Shown here in pieces: positions 51,114 through 64,000 of a stretch of DNA of 64,000 nucleotides; the stretch's first letter is position 1; the number at the start of each line of letters is the position of its first letter. The position numbers and the translations under genes were made by a program. Location: positions 372,001 through 436,000 of the forward strand of contig JACRPA010000005.1 of the NCBI GenBank assembly GCA_016214145.1, given 5' to 3'. The notes under the pieces were generated by a model. It saw nothing but the letters and a program-made list of their open reading frames with translations. It searched no databases and was not told where the DNA came from. This stretch comes from Rhodocyclales bacterium. GTDB taxonomy: Bacteria > Pseudomonadota > Gammaproteobacteria > Burkholderiales > Rhodocyclaceae.

Positions 51114-51337
51114 TTTTGTTTCTCCTTGGATCGGGGGCAGTGGCCGCAATCCTTGTTGCATCGCGGGTTCTTGGTCTGCGTGTCGCCCCGCAGCAGCCCC
51201 TGGGCGTAGCCGGCGCAGCGGCCGCATTCGAGGGCGATGCCGAGGTGGGCCTGCAGACTGCGCAAGCTGCGCACGCCGGCTTCCGCCGCCCGGAGGACCT
51301 GGGAGTCGGTTACCGCATTGCAGACGCAGACATACAT
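51110..51337 (-). CDS. bfd: Bacterioferritin-associated ferredoxin
   Basis: [18 protein letters not shown]...[18 protein letters not shown]. Confidence 0.94.
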   Translation of the reverse strand: MYVCVCNAVTDSQVLRAAEAGVRSLRSLQAHLGIALECGRCAGYAQGLLRGDTQTKNPRCNKDCGHCPRSKEKQK

Positions 51338-51368
51338 AGTTTAGTCCTCAAGAAAAATGCTTGCCGGG

Positions 51369-51548
51369 TCATTTCGTCAGGATCAGCTTGCCGTTGCGGG
51401 TTTGCTGCAGGCGGTAGGTTTCGCCCTGATGCACGATGACAATCACCCGCCGGCCCTGCATGAGTTCGGTGCTGGTGAGCGTGGCTTGCGGCGGCACGGG
51501 TGCGTCCCCGGCCGGCCTGGCCTGCTTGGGCTGTTCCGGTTTCACCAT
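51369..51548 (-). CDS. hemP: Hemin uptake protein HemP family
   Basis: LTSTELMQGRRVIVIVHQGETYRLQQTRNGKLILTK. Confidence 0.9.
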   Translation of the reverse strand: MVKPEQPKQARPAGDAPVPPQATLTSTELMQGRRVIVIVHQGETYRLQQTRNGKLILTK

Positions 51549-53029
51549 ACGTAGAACACCAGCGTCCAGGCCGTGCCGACGGCAGCCAGCGGCACGGCCA
51601 GCCCGGGCAGCGCCAGCACGGCGCGCCGCGGGTTTGCCGCGCGGCCGAAGAGCAGGCGTGCGCCGAGCCAGCCCGACCAGGCGATGCCCAGCGCCAGCAG
51701 GGCGCCGCGCGCGATGGGCAGCCAGCCGAGCGGCGCGCCTTCGGCGCGCAGGTGGGTGGCGGTCATCATCGACAGGCCGAGGAAGAGGCCGATGCCGGCG
51801 AGCGGGATCAGCGACAGCGAGAGCGCGCGCCAGTCGATGCGGCTGATGCGCGCGGCAAAAGTCAGTCCCAGCAATACGGCGCCGCCGAGCACGGCTGCCA
51901 CGGCGCCGATGTAGGCGAGGATCAGCGCGCCGTCGAGCCAGGTGAACACGTCGTTCGCTTCCGGGTAGTGGGTGAGCAGCCACCAGGGCGCATCGGTTTC
52001 CAGCGGCCCGAACAATTCATGTTCGACCAGCCACTCCGCCGCTTTCTGCCGCAGGGCGACGAACCACGGGCTGACGGTCCACTGGAAGGCGCCGATGGCC
52101 ACGCCGAGCATGCCGAAGACCAGCAGCGCGGCTTCAGCGGTGCGCGGTGTTTTGGCGGCGAGGATCTCGGCGTTGGGTGAACGCGCGGCGAGTTCGACGG
52201 CGTCGCGGTGGCCGCTGCAGCGCCCGCAGGCGTGGCACTGCGCGGCGCTCGTCATGTGCTTGACGTCGAGCAGCGGGGCGCAGTCGACGGCGGCGCTGCG
52301 TCCGGGTTGGCTGTCCCAGGCGGCGCGGTCGATGCGGAAGTGGATCGGCGAAATGCGCGCGAGCAGGGCGAAGACGCCGGAGACGGGGCAGAGGTAGCGG
52401 CACCAGACGCGCTTGCCGCGGCCGAAAAGCCAGCCGACGGCGACGGCGGCCACCGTCGAGCCGCCGAGGATGAGCAGCGCCGCCTGCGGGTATTCGTACA
52501 CGCTGACCAACTGGCCGTAGAGCGTGGTGAGGACGAAGGCTGCGAAGGGCCAGCCGCCCCAGCGCAGCCACTTCGGGATGGCGTAGCCCTTGCCGTGGCG
52601 CGAGGCGAATTCGGCCAGCGCGCCTTCCGGACAGAGTACGCCGCACCAGACGCGGCCCATGAACATGATGGAGAGGATGACGAAGGGCCACCAGACGCCC
52701 CAGAAGAGGTACTGGGCGAGGAGCACCAGGCGCTCGTGCCACTGCGGCGCGTAGGGTGCTTTTTCCTGCGGTGGCAGCGGCGTGCCGTCGGGGGCGCAGG
52801 CTTCACCGTCCACGAATGAAGACGCGCCGAAGTCACCCGAGAACAGCCGCGCCTCCGGATGTGGATGGGGCAGGAAGGCGGGCAGCACGACGAGCACGGC
52901 GTAGAACGCGACGATCGCCCATTGCACGCCGAGAATCAGGCGGCGGTGCTCCGCCATCCAGTCGCCGAGGCGGGCGAGGCGCGGCTTGCGGCGCGGGTGG
53001 AAGACGAGGGTGGCGGTTTGCACGCTCAT
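51542..53029 (-). CDS. Polyferredoxin-type 4Fe-4S membrane protein (FtrD/NapH-like) with extended C-terminal TM region
   Basis: GRVWCGVLCPEGALAEF, CRYLCPVSGVFALL, CHACGRCSGH; about five further TM segments at the C-terminus. Confidence 0.82.
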   Translation of the reverse strand: MSVQTATLVFHPRRKPRLARLGDWMAEHRRLILGVQWAIVAFYAVLVVLPAFLPHPHPEARLFSGDFGASSFVDGEACAPDGTPLPPQEKAPYAPQWHERLVLLAQYLFWGVWWPFVILSIMFMGRVWCGVLCPEGALAEFASRHGKGYAIPKWLRWGGWPFAAFVLTTLYGQLVSVYEYPQAALLILGGSTVAAVAVGWLFGRGKRVWCRYLCPVSGVFALLARISPIHFRIDRAAWDSQPGRSAAVDCAPLLDVKHMTSAAQCHACGRCSGHRDAVELAARSPNAEILAAKTPRTAEAALLVFGMLGVAIGAFQWTVSPWFVALRQKAAEWLVEHELFGPLETDAPWWLLTHYPEANDVFTWLDGALILAYIGAVAAVLGGAVLLGLTFAARISRIDWRALSLSLIPLAGIGLFLGLSMMTATHLRAEGAPLGWLPIARGALLALGIAWSGWLGARLLFGRAANPRRAVLALPGLAVPLAAVGTAWTLVFYVW

Positions 53030-53445
53030 TTCGCGATGACCGTGAGTTCGCCGGTGATCGGGTTGAACTCGTCGACGAAATCATACTGGCCGGGCTTGAG
53101 CGGCGGCAGCACGACGAAGGAGCGGGCGCCGGCATTCAGCACCTTTTCGATGTGCATCTCGTCGTTCTCGAATTCGAGCGGGCCGGGGCCTTCGTTGATG
53201 AGGATCAGCTTGACGCGGCGGCCGGCCGGGACTTCGATGCGCTTCGGCTTGAAGTAGCCGTTGTTGACGACGATCTCGAAGGCGGGCAACTCCCCGGCGG
53301 CGACTGCCATGCCGCCGGGGAGCATTCCCGACCACGTGAGAACTATGAGGACGGTGAGCGAGCGCAGCCACGTCGTCCCCGCGAACGCGGGTACCCATGG
53401 ATTCCCGCGTTCGCGGGAATGACGGGTATTGAGCGTGTCGCGCAC
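53026..53445 (-). CDS. Periplasmic cupredoxin-like protein (FtrB-like)
   Basis: ELPAFEIVVNNGYFKPKRIEVPAGRRVKLILINEGPGPLEFENDEMHIEKVLNAGARSFVVLPPLKPGQYDFVDEFNP. Confidence 0.82.
   Translation of the reverse strand: MRDTLNTRHSRERGNPWVPAFAGTTWLRSLTVLIVLTWSGMLPGGMAVAAGELPAFEIVVNNGYFKPKRIEVPAGRRVKLILINEGPGPLEFENDEMHIEKVLNAGARSFVVLPPLKPGQYDFVDEFNPITGELTVIAK
53369..53427. repeat. Dispersed palindromic repeat (SRERGNPWVPAFAGTT type) overlapping the cupredoxin 5' end
   Basis: CGTCGTCCCCGCGAACGCGGGTACCCATGGATTCCCGCGTTCGCGGGAATGACGG. Confidence 0.85.
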
Positions 53446-53459
53446 GATTCAGTCACCCA

Positions 53460-54884
53460 TCAGAAGCCGAGCTTGGCGCGCAGGCCGACGACCTTGACGG
53501 TCGGTGCGCCGCCGTCGCCGCCCGGGCGCTGGATGAACTGGAAGTCCGGCGTCAATTCGAGCAGGCTGTTCACCTTGAAGCGGTAATAGATCTCGCCGAT
53601 GCGCTCGGTGCCGGAAGCGCGCGGATCGAGCACGCCGTCGCCGTCGAGGTCCAGCGCGACCGAATCCCTGCGGTAGGAGGAACTGGTGCGCAGGACGCCG
53701 AAGGCTGCTCCGAGCGAGTCGGCGCCGCGTCCCCAGGCATTGCCGGCGATCTCGACGCCGGCGGTGAGGGCGCGATCGAAGCGTACCTTGCCGGAAGTTT
53801 CGTGACCGTAGCGGCCGAACAGCGTGACGTAGTCGGCGACCTTCTGGTCGATCGACATGCCGATGCCGGAGTGGCGCCGCTCGATGCCGTCGTAGCCCAG
53901 GCCGCGGCCGTTGCTCCACAGGTAGGCGCGGTAGTTGCCCGGCAGGTGGTTGAAGCGCCAGGTGGTGTCGGCCTGGCCGATGACATAGGGCTTGCCCGGC
54001 GAGCCGGAGAAATTGGCGCCCGGGCCGGAGCCGAAGGCGCCGAGCGAGAGGCCCCAGGTCTCGGCCTTGTTGCGCTCGTTCTCGTAGCGGAGGATGGCGC
54101 CGGGGGCGAAGCCGTAGGCGTCCGCCCGGATGTCGCCGCCCGAATCGAGCAGCGGGTTGTGCACGAAGGCGTTGTTGAGGAACTTCGCCGACTCGTCGTC
54201 GGCCGCGGCGTTCTGGTCGAAGAAGACGAAGGAGTCGATCTTGCCGGCGGTGAGGAGCAGGCGCTCCTTCGAGTTGGCCTTGACGCCGTCGCGCGGCAGC
54301 GGCACCTTGAGCTGGTACCAGGCCTGGGCGAGGATGGCGAAGGAGTCGTCGGGGCCGGCGTTGGTCTCGAAGGCGGTGGTGTTGGGCGTGCTGGTGAAGG
54401 TCGGGCGCAGCCCCACGCCGTTGCCCTGGCCGAAGCGGAAGTGGCTGAAGATCTTGCCCTCGATGTCGCCCATTTCGCCGCCGGGCAGGGTGACGGAGAC
54501 GTCGCCGCGGTAGTTGGCGCGCGACTGGCGCGAGGCGGTGCCGGCGACGCCGTCGCGGTTGGCGCGCTGCGCCACGCCGGTCAGGCTGGCGCCGACGCTG
54601 ATGCCTTCCAGCTTCTCGACCTGGCGCGCCTGCTTCTGCATGGAGAGGGTCTGGAATTCGACGGCCTTGAGACGGGTGGCGATTTCCGGTTCCTTCTCGG
54701 AGAGGCGCTCGGTGGAGAGGGACTTTTCCAGTTCCTTGTTGTGCTTCTCCAGCGACTCGACGCGGTCTGCCAGGCGCTTGACCTCGGCCAGCAGGGCCTT
54801 CATGTCGTCGCTGGCGGCGGCCGGGCCGGCCGAGCCAACGAAAAGCGCCGCGGCCAGGGCGAGCGGTTTCAGCTTCAAAGACAT
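53460..54884 (-). CDS. Carbohydrate-selective-porin (OprB)-like outer membrane protein with N-terminal coiled coil
   Basis: Signal peptide, EVKRLADRVESLEKHNKELEKSL coiled coil, beta-barrel with SIDQKVADYVTLFGRYGHETSG and terminal F. Confidence 0.75.
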   Translation of the reverse strand: MSLKLKPLALAAALFVGSAGPAAASDDMKALLAEVKRLADRVESLEKHNKELEKSLSTERLSEKEPEIATRLKAVEFQTLSMQKQARQVEKLEGISVGASLTGVAQRANRDGVAGTASRQSRANYRGDVSVTLPGGEMGDIEGKIFSHFRFGQGNGVGLRPTFTSTPNTTAFETNAGPDDSFAILAQAWYQLKVPLPRDGVKANSKERLLLTAGKIDSFVFFDQNAAADDESAKFLNNAFVHNPLLDSGGDIRADAYGFAPGAILRYENERNKAETWGLSLGAFGSGPGANFSGSPGKPYVIGQADTTWRFNHLPGNYRAYLWSNGRGLGYDGIERRHSGIGMSIDQKVADYVTLFGRYGHETSGKVRFDRALTAGVEIAGNAWGRGADSLGAAFGVLRTSSSYRRDSVALDLDGDGVLDPRASGTERIGEIYYRFKVNSLLELTPDFQFIQRPGGDGGAPTVKVVGLRAKLGF

Positions 54885-54885
54885 C

Positions 54886-55434
54886 TCAGTACCCGCCCTT
54901 CTTGCCGATGCCGGCGAAAGTGAATTCCCACTCGACCTCGACGGTCTTGAACCAGGGGCGCACGCCGGTGGCGCGGTCGGTGTGGCGGCCGAACATGTTG
55001 CCGGCGGGGTTCTCTTTGGCGTTGGGCGGGTAGACGATGAACTTGACCTTGTACTTGCCCGGACCCTTCAGCTTGACGTTGTCGCCGTAGTGCGGGCCGT
55101 CGGAGGCGACCATCGGCATCATGTCGCCCTTGATGACCTCGCCGGAGCCCTGCTTGGTGAGTTCGTACTTGACGAGGAGATGCGGCATCCAGAAGCCTTC
55201 GGGAAAGCCGTTCGGGTTGTTGGCGAGGGCGTGAATGTCGGCCTCGAGGTGGATGTCGGTCTCGGCCGCCTTCTTCATGTGGCCTTCCGGCTCCATGTCG
55301 ATCGGCTGCAGGTAGACCGCGGCGATCTCCATGCCGGCGACGTTGTGCGGCGTGCCGATCGGGTATTCGAGGGCATGGGCGGCGGCGGACAGGAGCAGGC
55401 CGGCGCCGAGAGCAAGGCTTTGCAGACGATTCAT
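54886..55434 (-). CDS. P19/Tpd-family periplasmic iron-binding protein (FtrA-like)
   Basis: YPIGTPHNVAGMEIAAVYLQPIDMEPEGHMKKAAETDIHLEADIHALANNPNGFPEGFWMPHLLVKYEL; HYGDNVKLKGPGKYKVKFIV. Confidence 0.92.
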   Translation of the reverse strand: MNRLQSLALGAGLLLSAAAHALEYPIGTPHNVAGMEIAAVYLQPIDMEPEGHMKKAAETDIHLEADIHALANNPNGFPEGFWMPHLLVKYELTKQGSGEVIKGDMMPMVASDGPHYGDNVKLKGPGKYKVKFIVYPPNAKENPAGNMFGRHTDRATGVRPWFKTVEVEWEFTFAGIGKKGGY

Positions 55435-55458
55435 TGAATTCCCCTTAAAGAAAACGCT

Positions 55459-55477
55459 AATGCGAACGATTCGCATT
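55459..55477. promoter_or_regulatory. Fur-box candidate AATGCGAACGATTCGCATT
   Basis: Near-perfect 19-bp palindrome 25 bp upstream of the P19 start codon. Confidence 0.75.
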
Positions 55478-55632
55478 GTGCTTGTATGGGAGGGGGCTGT
55501 CAAGCGCCTATCGCAACCAGCCGGGAGAGATCATGCTGCGCTGCGAAAAATGTGCGCAGTAGACTGTATCCAACAGGGATTTCCTTCGGTCATAATCAAG
55601 GCTTTTATGACAGAGAGCAGAGGGAGAGCAGC

Positions 55633-56181
55633 ATGAACCTCGACCGCGTGACCCCGGGGCGCGACATCCCCAACGACTTCAACGTCATCATCGAAATCCC
55701 GATGAATGCCGATCCGATCAAGTACGAAGTCGACAAGGCGACGGGCGCCATGTTCGTCGACCGCTTCATGTCGACGGCCATGCACTACCCGTGCAACTAC
55801 GGCTACATTCCGCACACCATTTCAGACGACGGCGACCCGGTCGACGTGCTGGTGCTTTCGCCCGTGCCGCTGATCACCGGCGTCGTGGTGCGCTGCCGCC
55901 CGGTGGGCATGCTGAAGATGGAGGACGAGGCCGGCGGCGACGCCAAGCTGCTGGCCGTGCCGGTGGACAAGCTGTGCAGCCTGTACCGGCACATCCAGTC
56001 GCCGCGCGACCTGCCGGAGATGGTGCTGTCGCAGCTCTCGCACTTCTTCGAGCACTACAAGGACCTGGAAGCCGGCAAATGGGTCAAGGTGCAGGGCTGG
56101 GTCGGCGCCGAGGAGGCGAAGCAGGAAATCCTCGACGGCATCGCCCGCTACGGGGCGGCCGCCACCAAGCCGATGTTCTAG
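55633..56181 (+). CDS. ppa: Inorganic pyrophosphatase
   Basis: [58 protein letters not shown]. Confidence 0.97.
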   Translation: MNLDRVTPGRDIPNDFNVIIEIPMNADPIKYEVDKATGAMFVDRFMSTAMHYPCNYGYIPHTISDDGDPVDVLVLSPVPLITGVVVRCRPVGMLKMEDEAGGDAKLLAVPVDKLCSLYRHIQSPRDLPEMVLSQLSHFFEHYKDLEAGKWVKVQGWVGAEEAKQEILDGIARYGAAATKPMF

Positions 56182-56190
56182 AATCCGGGA

Positions 56191-57804
56191 ATGTCTGCAA
56201 TCCGCATCGCGCTCGCCCAGATCAACAGCACGGTTGGTGATCTGGAAGGCAACGCCGACCGCATCGCCGGCTTTGCTAAACGCGCGCGCGCCGCCGGCGC
56301 CCACCTGATGGTGACGCCGGAACTGGCGCTGGCCGGCTATCCGCCCGAGGACCTGTTGCTGCGGCCGGATTTCTACCGCGCCTGCGCGCGCACGCTCGCC
56401 GAACTGGCGCGGCGCATCGAGGGTATCGCCGTGGTCGTCGGCCATCCCCTTGAAGCCGACGGCGAGTACTTCAACGCCGCCTCCCTGTTGCGCGACGGCA
56501 AGGTTGTCGCCACCTACCGCAAGCACCGCCTGCCCAACTACGAGGTGTTCGACGAGCAGCGCTATTTCGCTGCCGGCTTCGAGCCCTGCGTGGTTGAGGT
56601 GAATGGCGTGCGCTGCGGCATCAACATCTGCGCCGACGTCTGGGAGCCGGGTGCGGCGGATGCCGCCCGCCAGGCCGGCGCCGAACTACTGCTGGCGCTG
56701 AATGCCTCGCCCTACCACATGAACAAGCAGGCGACACGCTATGAGGTCCTGCGCGAACGCACCCAGGCGACGGGCATGCCGGTGCTGTACGCGAACCTGG
56801 TCGGCGGCCAGGACGAGCTGGTGTTCGATGGCGCCTCCTTCGCGCTGGACCGGCAGGGACGGCTGACGCACCAGCTGCCGCAGTTCGCCGAGGCCCTGGA
56901 AATCGTCGAATGCGAGGACGGCGAACTGCGTCCCGGCAAGATCGAACCGTCTCGCCCGCTGGAGGAGGAAGTGTATGAGGCCCTCGTCCTCGGCGTGCGC
57001 GATTACCTGGGCAAGAACGGCTTCCCCGGCGCCATCATCGGCCTGTCGGGCGGCATCGATTCGGCCCTGACGCTGGCCATCGCCGTCGACGCGCTGGGCG
57101 CCGCCAAGGTGCGCGCGGTGATGATGCCCTCGCCCTACACCGCGCAGATCAGCCTGGACGATGCGCGCGAGATGGCGCGGACGCTGGGCGTGCGCTACGA
57201 CGAGCTTCCCATCGAGCCGGCGATGAAGACCTTCGCTGCGATGCTGGAGCAGGAGTTCGCCGGCCGGCCGGCGGATACCACGGAGGAGAACCTGCAGGCG
57301 CGCATCCGCGGCATGCTCCTCATGGCGCTGTCGAACAAGGTCGGCTCGATCGTCCTCACCACCGGCAACAAGAGCGAGATGGCGGTGGGCTACGCCACGC
57401 TGTACGGCGACATGGCGGGCGGCTTCGCCGTCATCAAGGACATCTACAAGACGATGGTCTGGCGCCTGTCGCGCTACCGGAACGGCATTGCGCCGGTGAT
57501 CCCGGAGCGCATCATCACGCGGGCGCCGTCGGCCGAGCTGAAGCCCGGCCAGACCGACCAGGACACGCTGCCGCCCTACGAGGTCCTCGATGCGATCATC
57601 GAGGCCTACATGGAGCGGGATCTTTCTCCGCGCGAGATCGTCGCGCTCGGCTACCTGGAGGCCGACGTGCGGCGCACGGTCGGCATGCTCAAGCGCAGCG
57701 AGTACAAGCGGCGCCAGGCGCCGGTCGGCATCCGCGTCACCAAACGGGGCTTTGGCAAGGATTGGCGTTATCCGATAACATCCGGCTACGCGGATGAATG
57801 GTAA
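56191..57804 (+). CDS. nadE: Glutamine-dependent NAD+ synthetase
   Basis: Nitrilase domain (TPELALAGYPPEDLLLRP, INICADVWEP) plus SGGIDSALTLAIAVDALG, TTGNKSEMAVGYATLYGDMAGGFAVIKDI. Confidence 0.97.
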   Translation: MSAIRIALAQINSTVGDLEGNADRIAGFAKRARAAGAHLMVTPELALAGYPPEDLLLRPDFYRACARTLAELARRIEGIAVVVGHPLEADGEYFNAASLLRDGKVVATYRKHRLPNYEVFDEQRYFAAGFEPCVVEVNGVRCGINICADVWEPGAADAARQAGAELLLALNASPYHMNKQATRYEVLRERTQATGMPVLYANLVGGQDELVFDGASFALDRQGRLTHQLPQFAEALEIVECEDGELRPGKIEPSRPLEEEVYEALVLGVRDYLGKNGFPGAIIGLSGGIDSALTLAIAVDALGAAKVRAVMMPSPYTAQISLDDAREMARTLGVRYDELPIEPAMKTFAAMLEQEFAGRPADTTEENLQARIRGMLLMALSNKVGSIVLTTGNKSEMAVGYATLYGDMAGGFAVIKDIYKTMVWRLSRYRNGIAPVIPERIITRAPSAELKPGQTDQDTLPPYEVLDAIIEAYMERDLSPREIVALGYLEADVRRTVGMLKRSEYKRRQAPVGIRVTKRGFGKDWRYPITSGYADEW

Positions 57805-59752
<1,948 letters not shown>

Positions 59753-59774
59753 GGTGCCTCGGTGGGTGATTCGG

Positions 59775-61318
<1,544 letters not shown>

Positions 61319-61442
61319 TTATACTGGAGGCGGCAGGGGAGGTTAAGGAAGCTCTGAACAAGTCCTGAAAGGTCTTATAATCTTCCCTGGACTCAAGAAT
61401 AAGAATTGCCGCGTGGCCGTGTCCGCGCTGGAGGAATCTCGC

Positions 61443-62117
61443 ATGACACAAGGAAACAGCGTCACCGTCGATGCCCTGCGCTCGATGCCGATATTCGAGT
61501 CGCTGTCCGTCGAGCGCCTCGTCCCCATAGCCCGCGTCGCCGTATTCCGCAAGATGCCGCGCGGCTCCGCCATCCTGCGGGCGGGGGATCGCACCGACTT
61601 CGTGTATTTCGTCCTGTCCGGCGCATTGAAGGTGCTGGTCTCGGACGAGGAGGGCCGCGAAGTCATCCTGTCCAATCTCGGCCCCGGCGAGTTCTTCGGC
61701 GAAATGGGCGTGCTCGACGACAACCCCCGTTCGGCCACGGTGATGACGACTTCGCCCTGCGAACTGGTGGTGATTTCCAAGGCCGATTTCAAGCGCTGCC
61801 TGGCCGAGAATTTCGACGTCTCCCTCTACATCATGCGCGCCCTGGTCAAGCGCCTGCGCACGGCCGACCGCAAGATCGAAAGCCTCGCGCTGATGGATGT
61901 CTATGGCCGGGTCGCCCGCCTGCTGCTGGAAATGGCCGAAGAGGACACCGACGGCCGGCAGGTGGTCATGAAAAAGATTTCCAAGCAGGACATCGCCAAG
62001 ATGATCGGCGCCTCGCGCGAGATGGTCAGCCGCGTCATGAAGGACTTGAGCCTGCAGGGCCTGATCGAGGAAGGCGGCGGCCGCATCCTCCTGCGCGAAA
62101 AGATCAACCTGATCTGA
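61443..62117 (+). CDS. Crp/Fnr family transcriptional regulator
   Basis: FEMGVLDDNPRSATV-type cNMP domain (GEFFGEMGVLDDNPRSATVMT) and KISKQDIAKMIGASREMVSRVMKDL HTH. Confidence 0.92.
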   Translation: MTQGNSVTVDALRSMPIFESLSVERLVPIARVAVFRKMPRGSAILRAGDRTDFVYFVLSGALKVLVSDEEGREVILSNLGPGEFFGEMGVLDDNPRSATVMTTSPCELVVISKADFKRCLAENFDVSLYIMRALVKRLRTADRKIESLALMDVYGRVARLLLEMAEEDTDGRQVVMKKISKQDIAKMIGASREMVSRVMKDLSLQGLIEEGGGRILLREKINLI

Positions 62118-62262
62118 GAGCTTGTGAATAAATCTACTGCGCGTGCCGGATCGGGGCTTGGGCGGTGCTCGCTATCCTCATGTACAGAAACGTACATTCC
62201 GGTAGCTGCGCTCCGGCCGCACCCCGCTGCGGCCCGCTCGCTACGATTTCTTCACAAGCTCT
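62117..62262. repeat. MITE-like element with 18-bp terminal inverted repeats (AGAGCTTGTGAAtAAATC / GATTTcTTCACAAGCTCT)
   Basis: 17/18 TIR identity, inner palindrome ATGTAC-AGAAAC-GTACAT; begins in the stop codon of the upstream gene. Confidence 0.85.
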
Positions 62263-62321
62263 GAGGCGTATAATCCCGGCATTGGCCGGCACTGCCGGTT
62301 TGCGCCTGTACCTGATCGAGC

Positions 62322-64000
62322 GTGCAAGAAAAAACCGCCCAACAACCCCTGCCGGAAAAGATCGTTGCGCTGCTGCAGGAAGCGCGCTGGCTGGTGCTTG
62401 GTGGCGTCGCCCTCTATCTCGGCCTGATCCTCTTCGGCTACAGCAAGGCCGACCCCGGCTGGTCGCATGCCGCCCAGGTCGATCGCATCGCCAATCCCGG
62501 CGGCCGCGTCGGCGCCTGGGTGGCCGATCTCCTGCTCTACCTGTTCGGCCTGTCCGCATGGTGGTGGGTGCTCTTCCTGCTGTTCCTGGTCATCTGGGGC
62601 TATCGCCGCCTGGAAGGCATCTTCCATACCGACCGGCGGCCTTTCTTCATCGCCCTGTCCGGATTCATCGTCCTGATTGCGGCTTCCAGCGGCCTGGAAG
62701 CGTTGCGCTTCCACAGCACGAAAAAGCTCCTGCCGCTCGATCCGGGCGGCATGCTCGGCCTGGAAGTCGGCCGGCTGTTCTCGCAGTTCTTCGGCCATAC
62801 CGGCGGCACGCTTCTGCTGATCGCGCTGTATGCCGCCGGCCTGTCGATTTTCACGGGACTGTCCTGGCTGAAGCTGATCGAGCGCATCGGGGCGCTGCTG
62901 GAGGGCATCTGGTTCGGCGGCAGCCACCTCTACCAGCGCTGGCAGGATCGCCGCATCGGCCGCGAGATTGCGCAACAACGCGAGGCCGAGGTTGAGGTCG
63001 AGCGCAAGCGCATCGGCGAGTTTCACGTCGAGCCGATTCGAATCGAGCCGGCCGAAATGGCCATCCCGAAATCGCCCAGAAGGGAAAAGGAGCGCCAGGC
63101 GCCGCTGTTCATCGACATTCCGGGCGGGGCGCTGCCGCCGCTGCATCTGCTCGAGGAGCCCTCGGGCGACGTCGAGCCGCCCTCGGCCGAGACGCTGGAA
63201 TTCACCTCGCGCCTGATCGAGCGCAAGCTCGCCGACTTCGGCGTGCAGGTGAAGGTGCTGGCGGCCTATCCCGGCCCGGTCATCACCCGCTACGAAATCG
63301 AGCCGGCCGTCGGCGTGAAGGGCGCCCAGATCGTGAACCTGGTGAAGGACATCGCCCGAGCCCTTTCCGTGGTGAGCGTGCGCCTGGTCGAGACCATTCC
63401 GGGCAAGTCCTGCATGGGTCTGGAACTGCCCAATCCGAAGCGGCAGACGGTGCGCCTGTCCGAGATCCTCGGCTCGAAGGCCTACCACGACATGGGTTCG
63501 CCGCTGACGCTGACGCTGGGCAAGGACATCAGCGGGGCGCCGGTCGTCGTCGACCTGGCCAGGATGCCGCACCTGATGGTGGCCGGCACCACCGGCTCGG
63601 GCAAGTCGGTCGGCATCAACGCCATGATCCTCTCGCTGGTCTACAAGTCGGAACCGTCCGAGGTGCGCCTGATCCTGGTCGATCCGAAGATGCTGGAACT
63701 GTCGATCTACGAGGGGATTCCGCACCTGCTGGCGCCGGTGGTGACCGACATGAAGCATGCCGCCAATGCGCTGCAATGGTGCGTCGCCGAGATGGACCGC
63801 CGCTACCGCCTGATGTCGGCGCTGGGCGTGCGCAACCTGGCCGGCTTCAACGGCAAGATCAAGGACGCCGCCAAGGCCGGCGCGCCCGCCGGCGGGCACA
63901 TTGCCAATCCCTTTTCGCTGACGCCGGAGAATCCGGAGCCCCTGATCACGCTGCCCTACGTGGTGGTCATCATCGACGAACTGGCCGACCTGATGATGGT
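62322..64000 (+). CDS. ftsK: DNA translocase FtsK (3' end outside window)
   Basis: GTG at 62322: [50 protein letters not shown]...; [24 protein letters not shown] Walker [15 protein letters not shown]. Absent from the ORF track because no stop falls in the window. Confidence 0.96.
   Translation, partial: MQEKTAQQPLPEKIVALLQEARWLVLGGVALYLGLILFGYSKADPGWSHAAQVDRIANPGGRVGAWVADLLLYLFGLSAWWWVLFLLFLVIWGYRRLEGIFHTDRRPFFIALSGFIVLIAASSGLEALRFHSTKKLLPLDPGGMLGLEVGRLFSQFFGHTGGTLLLIALYAAGLSIFTGLSWLKLIERIGALLEGIWFGGSHLYQRWQDRRIGREIAQQREAEVEVERKRIGEFHVEPIRIEPAEMAIPKSPRREKERQAPLFIDIPGGALPPLHLLEEPSGDVEPPSAETLEFTSRLIERKLADFGVQVKVLAAYPGPVITRYEIEPAVGVKGAQIVNLVKDIARALSVVSVRLVETIPGKSCMGLELPNPKRQTVRLSEILGSKAYHDMGSPLTLTLGKDISGAPVVVDLARMPHLMVAGTTGSGKSVGINAMILSLVYKSEPSEVRLILVDPKMLELSIYEGIPHLLAPVVTDMKHAANALQWCVAEMDRRYRLMSALGVRNLAGFNGKIKDAAKAGAPAGGHIANPFSLTPENPEPLITLPYVVVIIDELADLMM

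Noticed and set aside
51542-53029. NosR/NapH assignment for the polyferredoxin
   Set aside because: Neighbours are P19 and cupredoxin, so an FtrD-like role fits better; no nap/nos genes nearby.
62241-63899. 552-aa minus-strand ORF at the right edge
   Set aside because: Opposite ftsK, which is missing from the ORF track only because it lacks a stop in the window.

Overview
64 kb of GC-rich chromosome, probably from a betaproteobacterium (Rhodocyclales-like; inferred from gene content, not tested). It is densely coding. Main blocks: (1) ribF(partial)-ileS-lspA-fkpB-ispH; (2) a minor-pilin/PilY1 operon (pilE-fimT-pilV-pilW-pilX-pilY1) followed by tRNA-Thr(CGT); (3) a microaerobic respiration region: ccoI-ccoS, an Rrf2 regulator, an FNR paralog, bacteriohemerythrin, OmpW, ccoNOQPGH; (4) an FNR-box-associated region: USP, hemerythrins, beta-CASP MBL nuclease, PHA synthase, DUF2249, an uncharacterised polytopic membrane protein, two further Crp/Fnr regulators, hemN; (5) copper/NO-related genes (copA, copZ-like, NnrS, small cytochrome c); (6) a ~10 kb minus-strand iron locus (P19-porin-cupredoxin-polyferredoxin-hemP-bfd-bfr-tonB-exbB-exbD-TBDR-PepSY) with a Fur-like box at its head; (7) ppa, nadE, PII, GT39, smr, trxB, crp/fnr, and ftsK running off the right edge. 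Observations I rate highest: a candidate FNR-activated sRNA of about 79 nt between ccoS and the rrf2 gene (FNR box, correctly spaced -10, structured transcript, perfect terminator hairpin with U8); a shared promoter architecture (FNR box plus a GATA-N4-TATC operator at about +1) at bacteriohemerythrin and ccoN, with the same operator at the Rrf2 gene's own promoter; and a 24-bp dispersed motif (consensus GCCGTNYYGCNGGGACTGACTTTT) with 11 clear copies, both between genes and inside coding sequences, where it keeps one reading frame and uncommon codons. Several REP/MITE-like elements supply stop codons or an N-terminal protein segment to host genes. All calls come from reading the sequence; no searches were run.
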